NCBI GenBank assembly: GCA_030762935.1
Contig: CM060898.1
Coordinates: 101,625,281 to 101,689,280 of the forward strand
Reading direction: 5' to 3'
Length of the DNA stretch: 64,000 nucleotides
From: Hymenopus coronatus
Taxonomy: Eukaryota; Arthropoda; Insecta; Mantodea; Hymenopodidae
Of this stretch, positions 53,855 to 64,000 are shown one piece after another; the first letter of the stretch is position 1; each line of letters begins with the position of its first letter. The translations under genes were made by a program, and so were the position numbers. A model generated the notes under the pieces. That model saw only the letters and a list, made by a program, of their open reading frames with translations. It made no database searches and was not told the origin of the DNA.

Positions 53855-54607
53855 AATGACAGAAATGATTTATTACTTGCTTCCTTGTAAGTAGAAGGAA
53901 AATAAGGGAGTACCATAGAGTAAAGCGATAGTCAAATCTTTTAAAAGCTGGTTGCCATACGGTTCAAATCCGTTTTTTATGCATGATCAGGAGATTACAA
54001 ATTTCCGTGTGAGAAAATTTTTAAGTATTTTAATTCTGAAACCAATAAGAACTATATAAAAAACAGCTAATTCCAAGAAAAAAATTGTGTGTAGTATAAA
54101 TTGTGTGTTTTATCGTGCTCTGCATTTAGTAAGTTTTGGTCTAACTAATACTAATGCAAAACTCGGCAAAATCCATCCAGAATAAAGATGTCTTGAAAGG
54201 CTGTTCTCAGAAAATTCAAGATGTACATTTTATTTGTCATGCAAATATTATAATATACACTATTTTAATCAAAATAAATACAGCTATTTTGAGAAAATCA
54301 GAATGTTAGAAACTTTTTCCACCTAAAGGTTAGTTGGGGGAGGATTTTTCCTGAAAATCTTCTTGTGACATCCTTGGAAGATACTGAAATTAAATGCCAA
54401 GTTTGGTATTTAACGGACTTTTCGTTTTTGGGCTATGCTGCCCACACACACACACCCACACACACAAATTAACAAACAGGCACACACAATTTTCCTAAAC
54501 AAACGTTTTGGATTCAGGGGTCTCAAAACGTGTATTTTTGGGTACAATACAATACCTACCTTCTCTATATACCTACTATGTACATAATACGTGTAAAGAA
54601 AGTAAAC
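53855..54607 (+). mobile_element. Rep850 copy, 5'-truncated, third of a tandem
   Basis: It begins ATGACAGAAATGATTTATTA, lacking the CTGATGTG end, then AAAAGCTGGTTGCCATACGG, CTTGTGACATCCTTGGAAG, TGCCAAGTTTGGTATTTAAC. It ends CTACTATGTACATAATACGT, GTAAAGAAAGTAAACATC. A fourth start (CTGATGTGTTCCATTCACGT) follows and breaks off by 54680. Confidence 0.85.
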
Positions 54608-54905
54608 ATCTGATGTGTTCCATTCACGTGGCTTTGTCTAACTTTCGAAAATGATTTTCTTTTATGTACATCAGCGGCTGTCATTACGAATCGGAATGGT
54701 TAGGGTAGGCATTGGCTAACAGAGAGAAAGCCAGTGCCTATCGGTAGGTGTACTTTAGTGGCGATAACGCAATTGAAATTGCCAATTGTTCAGTGGCGGT
54801 TCATGTGTGAAAGTATATAATACGAGAATTGATTGAAGAATTCGACTTTATATTTAAAGAAAAGATAAACCTGAAAATTGACATTCAGTTGTTTGCCGCC
54901 CTTTT
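54608..54905. other. Rep850 stub then unique sequence
   Basis: A 60-bp + start stub (CTGATGTGTTCCATTCACGT, GGCTTTGTCTAACTTTCG) precedes about 220 bp with no recognised feature. Confidence 0.45.
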
Positions 54906-55525
54906 TACTTTTCAAGAAAATGCTCACCCCATTAACGTTTACATGTAATAGTTTTGAAAATTTTTATTTTCTCAAAAATGGCTGTAACAATTTTGATTAG
55001 AATACCCTATACTAAATATACTATATATTTAATAACAAATAAACTGTGTATCTTTATCTTTTTGAGAATAGCCTATGAAAACCTCTTTATGCTGAATGAA
55101 TTTTGCTGAATTTTGAATAACTGGTGAATCGTAAGAAGTAGATAGAAACTTACTATTCATAAAATGTAGATGTCATTAAAACACATAATGTATGTCATAT
55201 ACATTTTTTCGTGGGATTGGCCGTTTCCGAGATAGTCCTTGTTTATTACTCAGTTTTAAAATACTTATAAATTTTCTCATACGGGATTTTGTCAACTCCT
55301 GGCTAAGCAAAGAAACCGATTTCAATCCCATAGCAATCACATTTTAAAACATTTGACTCTCGGTTTAACCTAGTGTATTCCCTTATTCCCCTTCTACTTA
55401 CAAGGAGCCGTTACTGCTCAGATTTATCTCAATTAGCATGAAGTAGATAGAAGAATAAGCTTTGTAAAAATAGTTGTTCACAAGATGTAGAGAAAGTCAT
55501 GTGAATGGAGCACATAAGATTTTTT
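54906..55525 (-). mobile_element. Rep850 copy, palindrome side missing
   Basis: It enters at CTTTTCAAGAAAATGCTCAC, then CTCAAAAATGGCTGTAACAA, TGAGAATAGCCTATGAAAAC, TTTAACCTAGTGTATTCCC. It ends AGAGAAAGTCATGTGAATGG, AGCACATAAGATTTTTT. Confidence 0.8.
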
Positions 55526-55728
55526 TATTGCTGTTGCAGTCGATACTATTTCTACCACACTGCAACCAAAAGTGATAGATTTGCAGAATAACATAGAACA
55601 CAAAGACAAATTCCAGAACAGAAAGTAGCTGAGTGACGTCTACTGCAATTTCCCTCCGCCACGCTTTCCAGACTTCATCATTTTGCTGTCCAGTATATTA
55701 GCACGTTCACATTTATATATTTCTGTGA
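55526..55728. other. Unique spacer
   Basis: No feature is recognised between Rep850 and the mariner. Confidence 0.3.
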
Positions 55729-55729
55729 T

Positions 55730-56932
55730 AAGAAAGTTCCGGGAATTTGCCAATAAAACAAAAAAATGAATTATTCATCCAATTTTATTTTATCGCCTTC
55801 AAAGTAGGCCCGTTCTGAAATTATACATTTATGCCAAACAATAATCCAATCATCAAAACATTTTTTGTAGGCACTTTTAGGAATCGACTGAAAACGGGTA
55901 CCTCGAAGTGGTAACTTGAGTTTTGGAAAGAGAAAGAAATCAGCAAGAGCCAGATCAGGTGAATACGCTGGTTGTTCGATGCAATTTGTTGAGGTTTTGG
56001 CCAGAAATTCGTTCACAATAACAGCCTTGTGAGCTAGTGCGTTATCGTGGTGCAAAATCCATGAGTTGTCGTTCCTCAAATCTGGCCTTTTTTGCCGTAT
56101 TTGTTCTCTCAAACGCCGCATAACGCTCAGATAATCGAAAAAAAACGGTCAAAATGACCTTCAGTTTTGATCGAGTTTGAAGTGCCCTTTTAGGTTTTGG
56201 TTCAGTTGGAAGGCGCCATTCGGAAGCTTGTTGACTGGTTAGAGAAGCAAACTCGTAAACCCACGTCTCATCACCAGTTACAATGCGTTTCATGAACGTG
56301 GGGTCGGCACTGGCTCGTTCTAGCATGCCTTCAGCAATCCTTACGCGATTGAGTTTTTGTAGAAAATTCAAGTCTTTCGGAACTAACCGAGCTGCAACGC
56401 GTGTCATGCCCAAACAATCGTTTAAAATGGTACGAATCGATTCGTGAGACACAGAAGGTTCAGCGGCAATCTCTCTCAGACCTAAATGACGATTTTGAGA
56501 CACCATTTTCTTCACTTTAGTGATGTTCAGTTCAGTTGAAAGCGTTGATGGCCGACCAGAGCGAGGCAAATCTTCCACCATATCTCCACCACTTTTGAAT
56601 GCACTGTACCACTTATATGCACGTGTTTTTGATAAAGTCGATTCACCGTAAGCCCTCTATAAAATTTTCAGCGATTCGGCACACGAAACACCATTTACAA
56701 TGGAAAGTTTTAGACAGATTCTTTGTTCAATATTTGTATCCATCGTAAAATCGCAAATCACCTTTGAGATGAACTAACAAAATGACGTTCTGTAAACAAA
56801 CTAGATGACAGATGACGATCAAACTCCGCGTGGGTATAGAGGAAAGCTGTACCAAATTAGCGACAACAATACTTTTGAATCTCCTTTTAAACAGGATTTT
56901 TAAATGATAAATTCCCGGTATTTTCTTGAAAG
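55730..56932 (-). mobile_element. Decayed mariner element with imperfect terminal inverted repeats
   Basis: The left end reads AGAAAGTTCCGGGAATTTGC (plus). The right end reads AGAAAATACCGGGAATTTAT on the minus strand, giving inverted repeats of about 20-25 bp with a few mismatches. TA precedes the left end. On the right the dinucleotide is not TA, so that border or its duplication has mutated. The length of about 1.2 kb is normal for mariner. Confidence 0.75.
55771..56743 (-). pseudogene. Mariner transposase pseudogene (DD34D)
   Basis: The enzyme would bind the terminal repeats and move the element to TA sites. From the start codon at 56743 the N-terminal helix-turn-helix segment is readable (MDTNIEQRICL, SCAESLKIL) but a TAG at 56659-56657 replaces the expected Gln before RAYGES. 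The linker VEDLPRSGRPS (WVPHEL-group position), the first Asp in VTGDETWVYEF, the second in WILHHDNALAH and the third in YSPDLALADFFLFPKL are all present, with exactly 34 residues between the last two. Near 56145 about 20 codons between TVFF and LSVMRRLRE are deleted and the frame shifts by one in a run of eight T. The C-terminus (KCFDDWIIVWHKCI, YFEGDKIKLDE) is intact. It is inactive but young enough to read throughout. Confidence 0.95.
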
Positions 56933-57512
56933 AATGTACATATATCTGTGAACATATATTTTCACTAGCTATCAAAACGCAACTTGGAATGTATTCTTCG
57001 TTTGTGTGTGAGTCAGAGCACGTGCAAATGTTGAAAAACTATTGCAGGATAAAACATTAAAATAGCTCCCCTCTACTTATTAGGAAATATGTAATAAGAC
57101 CATTTATGCTAATATTTAACTCGATTACTGTGATGTAGAAAAAAGAATAACCTTGCGTAGGAATGATTTATATGCTGTACCATAGAGAATGTCATGTGAA
57201 GGGATGTGAGAAAAAAACTCCCCTTTTGAATGTGGAGCATTTTATTATTGCGCTATTTCCGAGGATTACATGTGAAGATCATGACATTTTAGGGTCAGCA
57301 TACAGTGTTCAATTTCTAAATCTTTAACTGTCGATATTTTCTTAGAGTCTCTATTTCTACAAAGGTGATAGATATCACTTAAAATGAAGTAAATTGAAAT
57401 ATAACTTTCGTAAGAGTATATTTTCGGTATTGCATTTTTAGTGGAAAGCAATGCTTCCTCTACTTTTTATAAATAACTGGTAGAGAAAGTAAATATAAAC
57501 TTAAGGTAATAT
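56933..57512. other. Unique sequence with Rep850 scraps
   Basis: 57060-57215 has minus Rep850 words (TACTTATTAGGAAATATGTA, CATTTATGCTAATATTTAAC, AGAGAATGTCATGTGAAGGG). 57455-57495 resembles a + end (TTTTATAAATAACTGGTAGA, GAAAGTAAA). The rest is unrecognised. Confidence 0.45.
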
Positions 57513-58376
57513 TACTTTTCCTAGCCCACATGTACAGTGCACATAGTGGATAGAGAAGGGGATGCATTCCACCCAAAAATTCTATGTCGAAATTTCTCCG
57601 GAAAAATATAAGTTTTGGGTCCCCTGAGTCCGAAAAAAGCATTTTTAGAAAAAGGTCCATGTGTGTGCCCGTGGACAGCATAGCTCAAAAACGAAAAGGC
57701 CGTTAAGTGCCAAACTTGATATTAAGGTTTGGTGTATTCCAAGGATGCGACACAAAGAATTTCTAGAAAATCCTCCAAATACAAACTACCCTTTACACGG
57801 AAAAATTTTCGAAATTTTGATTTTCTCAAAATTGGCTCTAACAATTTTAATTAAAATCCTGTATATTAAAAATATTTAATCCTAAATAAAATGTATATCT
57901 CCAATTTTCTGGGAATAGCCTCTGAAGACCTCTTTATTCTGGATGAATGTTGCTGAATTTTGCTTAACTGCTAAACCGTAAGACTTATTACACAGAAAAT
58001 GTAGATCTTCTCAAAACAAAATTTATGTTCTTACATTTTTGTTGTGGAGGTAACCGTTTCCGAGATATTCCTTGTTACTGGTTTCAGTTGTGAAGTATAT
58101 TTTTCTCAGACAGTAAGTATCCACTTTTCTTCTTGTTTTACTACTGGCCAAGCAAAGAAGCGATTTGCAATGACAATTGCATAACAACAGCTTTGAAAAC
58201 ATATGACAATCGGCTTAGCTTAGTGTATTCCCTTATTTTTTTCCTACTTATAAGGAACTAAGTAATAAGAACATTATCTAATGATTATCTCATTAGAAAT
58301 GTGCAGAAAGAAGAATAGTTGTATGTAAGAAGTTTGTAGAACAGCTAGAGAAAGTCATGTGATTATAACACTTAAC
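57513..58376 (-). mobile_element. Rep850 copy, full length, type II
   Basis: TTACTTTTCCTAGCCCACAT, GTACAGTGCACATAGTGG starts it. AAATTTCTCCGGAAAAATAT, CCAAACTTGATATTAAGG, GATGCGACACAAAGAATTTC, GAATAGCCTCTGAAGACC and CAATTGCATAACAACAGC follow. The end is AGAACAGCTAGAGAAAGTCA, TGTGATTATAACACTTAACAG. Confidence 0.85.
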
Positions 58377-59749
58377 AGAATTCCTTCACGTTCCCTTATG
58401 ATGAAGGTTTGGTATGATGAATGAACGAGAAAAGTGATAGCTTTATGCAATGCAAAGAGAGTAAATAAGCTGTACGCATTATCCACGTCGTTGTAATTGT
58501 TTTATAGAGTTTCGGTAAAATTATAAAATTACTACACAGAGAATGTAGGTACATGCATGAACGTAGAAAAGTTGGCCCAAACTTTTTACTCGCAATGGAC
58601 GTCATGACTGCGTGGTAGTACGGAAGTTGGCAACTTTTACAACCTCTGAACGTACACGTAGCGCCGTTGTTCGCTCTTTCTAAACAAACTCCCATTTGCT
58701 TTGTTTCTGCGTTACCGCGTCTATAAATGCAACTTCAGAAATTCCCCTCCGGAGCAAATTTCCGCAAGCGGCCATGGTGGTTCATATTATCACAGAGATG
58801 ATGTGTCAGAGAGAGCGCTCAAATCACTCACAGAGTTGAGGTTACCATAGCAACGTTGCTTCCCCCTCGCACGCCTCCCGCTAAACAAACAGGCGCACCG
58901 CTCGATAGTAAACATACAGACGGAATTATAACCCCCCCCCCAACCATCATCGCAAGAGTGCAGCGGCCTGCTCAACCGTTTCAGTTGGCGTCAGCGAAAT
59001 GTTCATAAATGTAGATGGATCAATCCCTTCAACATACACATGTTCCATACTTCAACCGGTTTCTCCCTTGTTTTCAAAAATTAAATATTATCCCGTTCCT
59101 AGCACATTTTTTTTTTTGTGCTCCTTTTGCATTTCAGTGGGTATTTCTGTGGTATGTATGGTCAATATTTGTTTTAAAAATTCTGGAGTTTTTCAGGTGA
59201 AAATAAAAGTTAACTGGGCTCATATGTTAACCGACAAGTTTCGTTTTTCTTGCCCTCGTAGTATATTTTTTCCTTCTTTTTTGCCCCTTTTTATCCCCTC
59301 TCGTTTTTACTGCTCAAGACAGAGCAAACAAAGTTACTATTATATTTTTGTCTCCTCTTCCTCGAAATTTTGTGGACGATCATGGATTTTAATGGTCATC
59401 CCGTTTCGTAATACGGTTTTCTAACTAACCTATGGTGTCTTTATACCACATGTGAGTTGTCATATCATACCCTTGAAATTTGTATACTCTTGTTATTTCT
59501 GACGTCAGATATGATGCTATTCGTCGATTTTCAATATTAAATTTGTTAAATACATGACCCATTATCTATATTCTTTGAGAGGTTAAAATTATCAGAAACT
59601 GACACTTTCAGTTTCTTGGGCGTGTTATTAATTTTAATTTTCTTTCTAATATGACACATATTATCACTGTGTGTATGTTACGGATGGGGTATTCCACAGT
59701 GCAGCTGTAGAATTACTGTACGTCAGACCCCTGGAGGAAGGATGAGATG
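58377..59749. other. Unique island, no gene confirmed
   Basis: A 141-codon plus frame (58999-59424) is Phe/Ser/Cys-rich and matches no family I know. A C11 run sits at 58932-58942, and T-rich stretches at 59107-59118 and 59260-59300. 58590-58960 is GC-richer, with CTATAAATG at 58721-58729 as a possible TATA word. I call nothing coding. Confidence 0.4.
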
Positions 59750-60165
59750 ACTGTAATTGCAGAGGGCGGCCGACATCCGGATAGGAAGAAAGTTGCGGTG
59801 GAGAGTCCCTAACAGTTCACAAGAAGTTTTTCATCTCTACGCGGAGAGCTTCAGGAACCCGCTTGAGTCTGGGATAGACCACATGAGTCCGCCAACAACC
59901 ATTAACGCTATCCCACTGCCGAAAGATCGTAGTCATCACCATGAAATGCCGCAGTCTTCTTCGGCACTTATAACCCTGAAAGAGACCGATGAAATGAAGC
60001 GACAAGAATTTCGAGGATAGATAAATCCTCTCCAGCATTCACTCACTGACCCGAAAAAATCTCCGAAAACCCATAGGTCAGAGAGTTTGGTGGGGGTACC
60101 GATCCCACTACCTGCCGAATGCCAGTATCAGAGGAAACGCCTGAGTCGCCTAGCTCATTAATGTT
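59750..60165 (-). mobile_element. Possible SINE-like or other short repeat, minus strand
   Basis: The minus strand has GAGCTAGGCGACTCAGGCGT at one end and GGCAGGTAGTGGGATCGGTA about 45 nt further on. This gives a loose tRNA-like A/B-box spacing. A ~330-nt GC-richer body (GTGCCGAAGAAGACTGCGGC, CGGCAGTGGGATAGCGTTAA) follows. No second copy exists in the window and no duplication was found, so this is tentative. Confidence 0.3.
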
Positions 60166-61225
60166 AGCATTAGGGATAGCATGTTGGGGACCGATAGCGG
60201 GACAGAATCAAAGTTAGCGCAACATCGTAAATCGTTATGATGTTGACAATGCAGTGTGTACGTAGTGATACTAATAGAAAGAAAATGGGTTAGTGGTTGC
60301 GTTGTAGATTATGATATTTTCACTAGCAATGAAAGGTAGTTGAGGTTGGATGGGTGATAAACATAAATACCATTGATGTACGGGAACTAACAATTTTAAT
60401 ATTTGCATACATTCAATTGCTGTTGAGCAACAAGTCATTAGCATCGTTATCCGTTTCGTTTTCTCTCAAGATACATAGATTACAATGCACAACAACATTC
60501 CTTCGTAACGTTTCAAATATGAATCGTCTCCGATTGGCACGTAAACAGGCTTTACATTGTGAAAAACTTCGCTCCACATCACAAGATGTGATTGGAACGA
60601 AATGACAATAGGACACATCATCGACTGTTGGGTAAGATACTCTATCAACAATTATTCCGTAGCAACACCTCCAAGTATTATTGAAAATCCAACATTTTTT
60701 CAAATATTTTCTTCACTTTTTCACACGGTCTAAACCAGGTACCAATGGTCTCTTATTAACTTTTTGCACAAGTTCATCTACAACTTTCAGGGCTCGAGGC
60801 ATTTCAATGTTCGACGTTTCCAAATATGAGTTATTGTCGTGGACAAAATTGCAAAATTCTTCTTATGAGTTGCAAATCTTGATACAACCCATTGAAACAA
60901 GATATTTTATAATTTGATTGAAGAACATGCATATAATCAAAGGCATTAATTACATAGAATAGAGTATTGTAATTACAGCATAGTATGTATACTGTTGCGA
61001 AGAGCCACTTCCCCAACGCGTTACTACAGGATTTTTACATACGCAGACAGTCGCCAATACAGGTCGGTCTCTACTCGGTAAGTATGCAACTGGTATTTAC
61101 ATGTGTCCCTCTATCGGTCCCCAAGATGCTATCCCTAATTATCATTGTATATCGAAAACTCATATTTTAAATGCATTCTAAAAATGATCTACACCTGTCA
61201 CTTTATACTGTGAATTCTCCATTTC
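60166..61225. other. Unique sequence
   Basis: Overlapping frames on both strands at 60354-60917 have no recognised domains. No repeat family of this window is present. Confidence 0.4.
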
Positions 61226-61227
61226 AT

Positions 61228-62090
61228 AAAAAATCTCATGCATTTCACTCACATAACTTTCTCTAACTGCTCTATGTACAAACTATTCTTACACAAGATT
61301 ATTCTTTTATCTCCATCATTCTAACCGGGATAAACTTTAGTAAAATTTGAAGTAAAATGTCTTCCAGACCCCTGATGTTTCGGCCAGCCTACAAGCCCAT
61401 AATTGTAAGTAGAAGGGAAATAAAGAAATACACTAGGCTAAAACCATTGTCAAATCTTTTAAAAACTGGTTGCTATGGGAAACAATTGAAATTCAGTTCT
61501 CTTTTGCATTCCCGGAAGTGAAACAAAAGAGGCGAAATGAAAGTTGACCTCCCGCTTAAGAGAAGCCTAAGTAGTTTAAAATTGAAACCAATAACAAGAA
61601 ATATCTGAATGTAACTGACGTAAGTTGTGTGTTTTAATGAGATCTATATTTTTTGTGTAATAAGTTTTTGTCTACGAGTAATACAAAAATCATCCAGAAT
61701 GAAGGTTATTCCTAGAAAATTCAAGACACACATTTCGCTTGTCATGAAAATATCTTAAAGACATGTTATTTTTATTAGCATGGTCAGCGCTATTTTCAGA
61801 AAATAAACATTTTCGGAAAATGTTCCATGCAAGGGGTAGTTAGGTTTGAAGGAATTTGCTTGAAAATCTTTTGTCGCATCCTTGGAAGATACTGAACTTA
61901 CCAGGTATGGTATTCAATGAATTTTTCGTTTTTGAGCTATGGTACCTACAGACACACACAGGAACATTTTTCTAAAAATGCTTTTTTTTATTCATGGACC
62001 TCAAAACATGTATTTACGATGAACATTGTGCGTTGTAAAAGCCAAACAGGTAAAATAAGTATGACACAATGTGTATAGAGAATTAACAGT
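61228..62090 (+). mobile_element. Rep850 copy, type II, near full length
   Basis: CTCATGCATTTCACTCACAT, AACTTTCTCTAACTGCTCTA, ACACAAGATTATTCTTTTAT mark a type II start. AAAAACTGGTTGCTATGGGA, TTTTGTCGCATCCTTGGAAG and ACCAGGTATGGTATTCAATG follow. The end is eroded (CACAATGTGTATAGAGAATT). A 40-bp foreign insertion (CAGACCCCTGATGTTTCGGC) lies near 61365. Confidence 0.8.
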
Positions 62091-63149
62091 AACAGCTTCC
62101 TTAAAATAGTAACCGATTACGTTCCAATGGTGAAACAGATATAGGAAGACGCCATCAGCATAATAAGCATCATCATCAGTTACTAACTTGTAATTGGGTC
62201 CAAAGAAGTCAATTAAAAATCTAAAAACTCTGAGTTTTCTAAAAATAATAATAATATGTCATATTGGGATTTTTTATTCATATGGGACTTTGATTTGGAC
62301 ATTTAAAAATGGCGACGCATAGACTTCGTCCCTTCATAGCAAACTTGCAAGGCTACCACACATGACCACTTGTTTCTCTCTAAATCTTGCTAATAAACGG
62401 CGGTAAATTTTGCATTTTTAAGTTTAATTCTGCCCTTAGGTTTCATGTATTTGTTTACATGTGCCGAAGGCCATCACTTCCTTCCTCTGCGAGTATATAG
62501 TGAGAATTTGGCGGTCAAGTGTTTTGCTGCTTTTCAGTGATTTGAGCGTTATATTTCATGTGTTTACACAAAGTAACCCTGTAGTATATATCGGAAGAAT
62601 GAAGAAGTTTGGAAAAAAGCAAATTCCACGACAATCCAAAAAAAGTGAATACGTCAGGAAAATGAAATGAACTATTTATAACCCTAACCTACAACCTGGT
62701 CAGAGTGCTCGCTTAAAGAAAATTCAGGTTAGTCCTAAATGCAGTTGCAGAAAATTCAATGTTGTGTGCTGTACAATATGCCATATGGTAAAGCTATACC
62801 AGAGGACCAGCACAAATATAAATCTTTAAGAATTGAAACTAACCTTATAATCCACTTCAGAGTATGTAGGAGCTAATATGTGTTCATCTAGAATTGGAAT
62901 AAGCCACCACTCCCACCCTGTAAGTACATTTTCTTAAATAGCAAAATTCAGGAAAATGTTCATGGTGGGGGAAGATTTAATAGCTGTTGCTAGGCGGGAA
63001 GTAAGTATTTATGGTCTAGAAACAATGAAATTACAATGCTACCAACGTAGATAAAGTCACCAAACAACAAAGAAGGAAAAAAAAAAGTGAAGCTCAAAAG
63101 TCACCAACATCCACACAGTAATAATGGAGTGCCAAGGTTGTAAATATGT
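62091..63149. other. Unique AT-rich sequence
   Basis: The 69-codon plus frame 62461-62670 ends in a Lys-rich segment (MKKFGKKQIPRQSKKSEYV) preceded by 5'-UTR-like sequence. It could be a first exon, but no splice-linked continuation was recognised. Confidence 0.35.
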
Positions 63150-63367
63150 GAAAATAATTTTATTTACATACACATTAACCTAAACCTAACACAGCGCATG
63201 CTCGCTTCGCTCGCATGCTTTGGTGAAACCGGTTGCAATTATTAAAACCAAAGTACATGAAAATAAGTTTAATTACACACACACTAGCCTAAACCTAACA
63301 CAGCGCATGCTCGCTTCGCTCGCATGCTTTAATGAAACAAATGGAAATTATTGAAACCAAAGTAAAG
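63150..63367 (+). repeat. Two 109-bp tandem units with a GCATGC core
   Basis: Unit 1 is 63150-63258 and unit 2 is 63259-63367. A third copy begins GAAAATCACTAAAAATAAAT at 63368 and decays. Each unit contains CCTAAACCTAACACAGCG then CATGCTCGCTTCGCTCGCAT and GCTT. The core block of about 40 bp is identical in both units, while the AT-rich remainder has diverged. Confidence 0.9.
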
Positions 63368-64000
63368 GAAAATCACTAAAAATAAATTACACGAAAATCA
63401 CTTATTTACACAGCAATAATTGATTCAGAACTCTAAACACACAGAATGACTTTTAGAATCGCGGTATTTTTGTATCAATGTTGGCAATCACCCTCATGTT
63501 GCAACAAATGCCCCAAAATCAACTATAAAGCGACTCTAGTAGCCGAATAGTGAACAGTTCATTGATGGTTCCACAACCTTTTAATGTCTAGTGATAACTA
63601 GTTTTCAATTATTGGTAGTTCTGAATTTTGCAATATGAACGTCAACTATGCACGATTTAGACGCCACCTGTCTGATAGCTACTGAAACAATAGAAATTGC
63701 TGTAAAAAGTAAAGAAAACAAATACTTCTGGTATATTTTAGTATAAATCGCGTACTTTGTTGGAAGTTAAAGGCCAAAAATAGACAAGATACATTTTTAA
63801 AACTTTGTAATACGATATTACGGTGAGTAGAAGTGAAAAAACTAATACCTAAATAGTTTTAATGGAAGTTTAAGTGGTGGAACCAAGATATAGTAATAAT
63901 TTTAAATGACAACAATACACATATAGCTGCCGCCATGGATGGAACTTGGCAACGAAGGGGTCATAACTCCAACTGTGTTGTAACAGCAACATCCTGGATA
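63368..64000. other. Unique AT-rich sequence to the window end
   Basis: No feature is recognised. The last 60 bp (TGCCGCCATGGATGGAACTT) are GC-richer and could start another element or exon beyond the window. Confidence 0.35.

Noticed and set aside
58999..59424. 141-codon plus frame rich in Phe, Ser and Cys
   Set aside because: Composition follows the T-rich strand. No signal peptide pattern with a credible downstream domain.
62461..62670. Lys-rich 69-codon frame as the start of a helicase-type transposon protein
   Set aside because: The resemblance is only basic composition. No continuation or catalytic motif follows before the window ends.

Overview
The window looks like an intergenic or intronic stretch from a large, repeat-rich insect (or other arthropod) genome. 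The reasons are the AT-rich base composition, tRNA-headed SINEs with target-site duplications, several Tc1/mariner-type transposons typical of insects, and the absence of any intact long reading frame. I could not settle the order or species from sequence alone. No host gene is supported: almost all open frames are chance frames in repeats, and the only real protein signals are broken transposases.

The dominant component, roughly half to two thirds of the window, is one non-coding interspersed family that I call Rep850 (about 0.85 kb, some 45 copies and fragments, both strands). I call '+' the orientation that starts with CTGATGTGTTCCATTCACAT then GACTTTCTCTAC and ends with a long palindrome centred on ACTATGTACATAGT and then TAGAGAAAGTAAAA. 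Landmarks in order are AGCAGAAATAGTCTTATTAC, AAGCTGGTTGCTATGTGACT, ACATAAATTGTGTGTTTTAA, CTCTTACGGTTTAGCAGTTA, CAGAGGCTATTCCCAGAAAA, GTGTCGCATCCTTGGAAGAT, the inverted repeat AAATACCAAGTTTGGTATTT, a CA-rich simple repeat, TTTCCGGTGAAATCTCGGTA, and the terminal palindrome. Two subfamilies differ after the first 32 bases: type I has ATCTCTGCAACAAATTATTG, type II has AGCTGCTCTACAAACTTCTT.

Layout: 1-8.5 kb has unique sequence, two short SINEs, a possible transposase tail and a run of minus-oriented Rep850 copies. 9-18.3 kb is Rep850 in both orientations, with SINEs and a mariner end. 18.3-19.2 kb is a GC-richer island with microsatellites. 19.7-21.8 kb is one Rep850 copy holding a SINE, itself holding another SINE, plus a mariner. 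22-26 kb holds a CRE/TATA promoter-like island and a 136-bp inverted repeat with hammerhead-like cores. 26.3-27.2, 32.4-33.4 and 35.7-38.8 kb are Rep850-free islands. 39.8-40.4 kb is a dead DDE transposase. 42.7-43.4 kb is a second copy of the rearranged mariner. 43.7-55.5 kb is mostly Rep850, partly head-to-tail. 55.7-56.9 kb is a decayed mariner with its transposase. 58.4-61.2 and 62.1-64 kb are largely unique, the latter with two 109-bp tandem units.

The elements do not form a pathway. They record successive transposition layers, with Rep850 as the oldest substrate and SINEs and mariners landing in it later.
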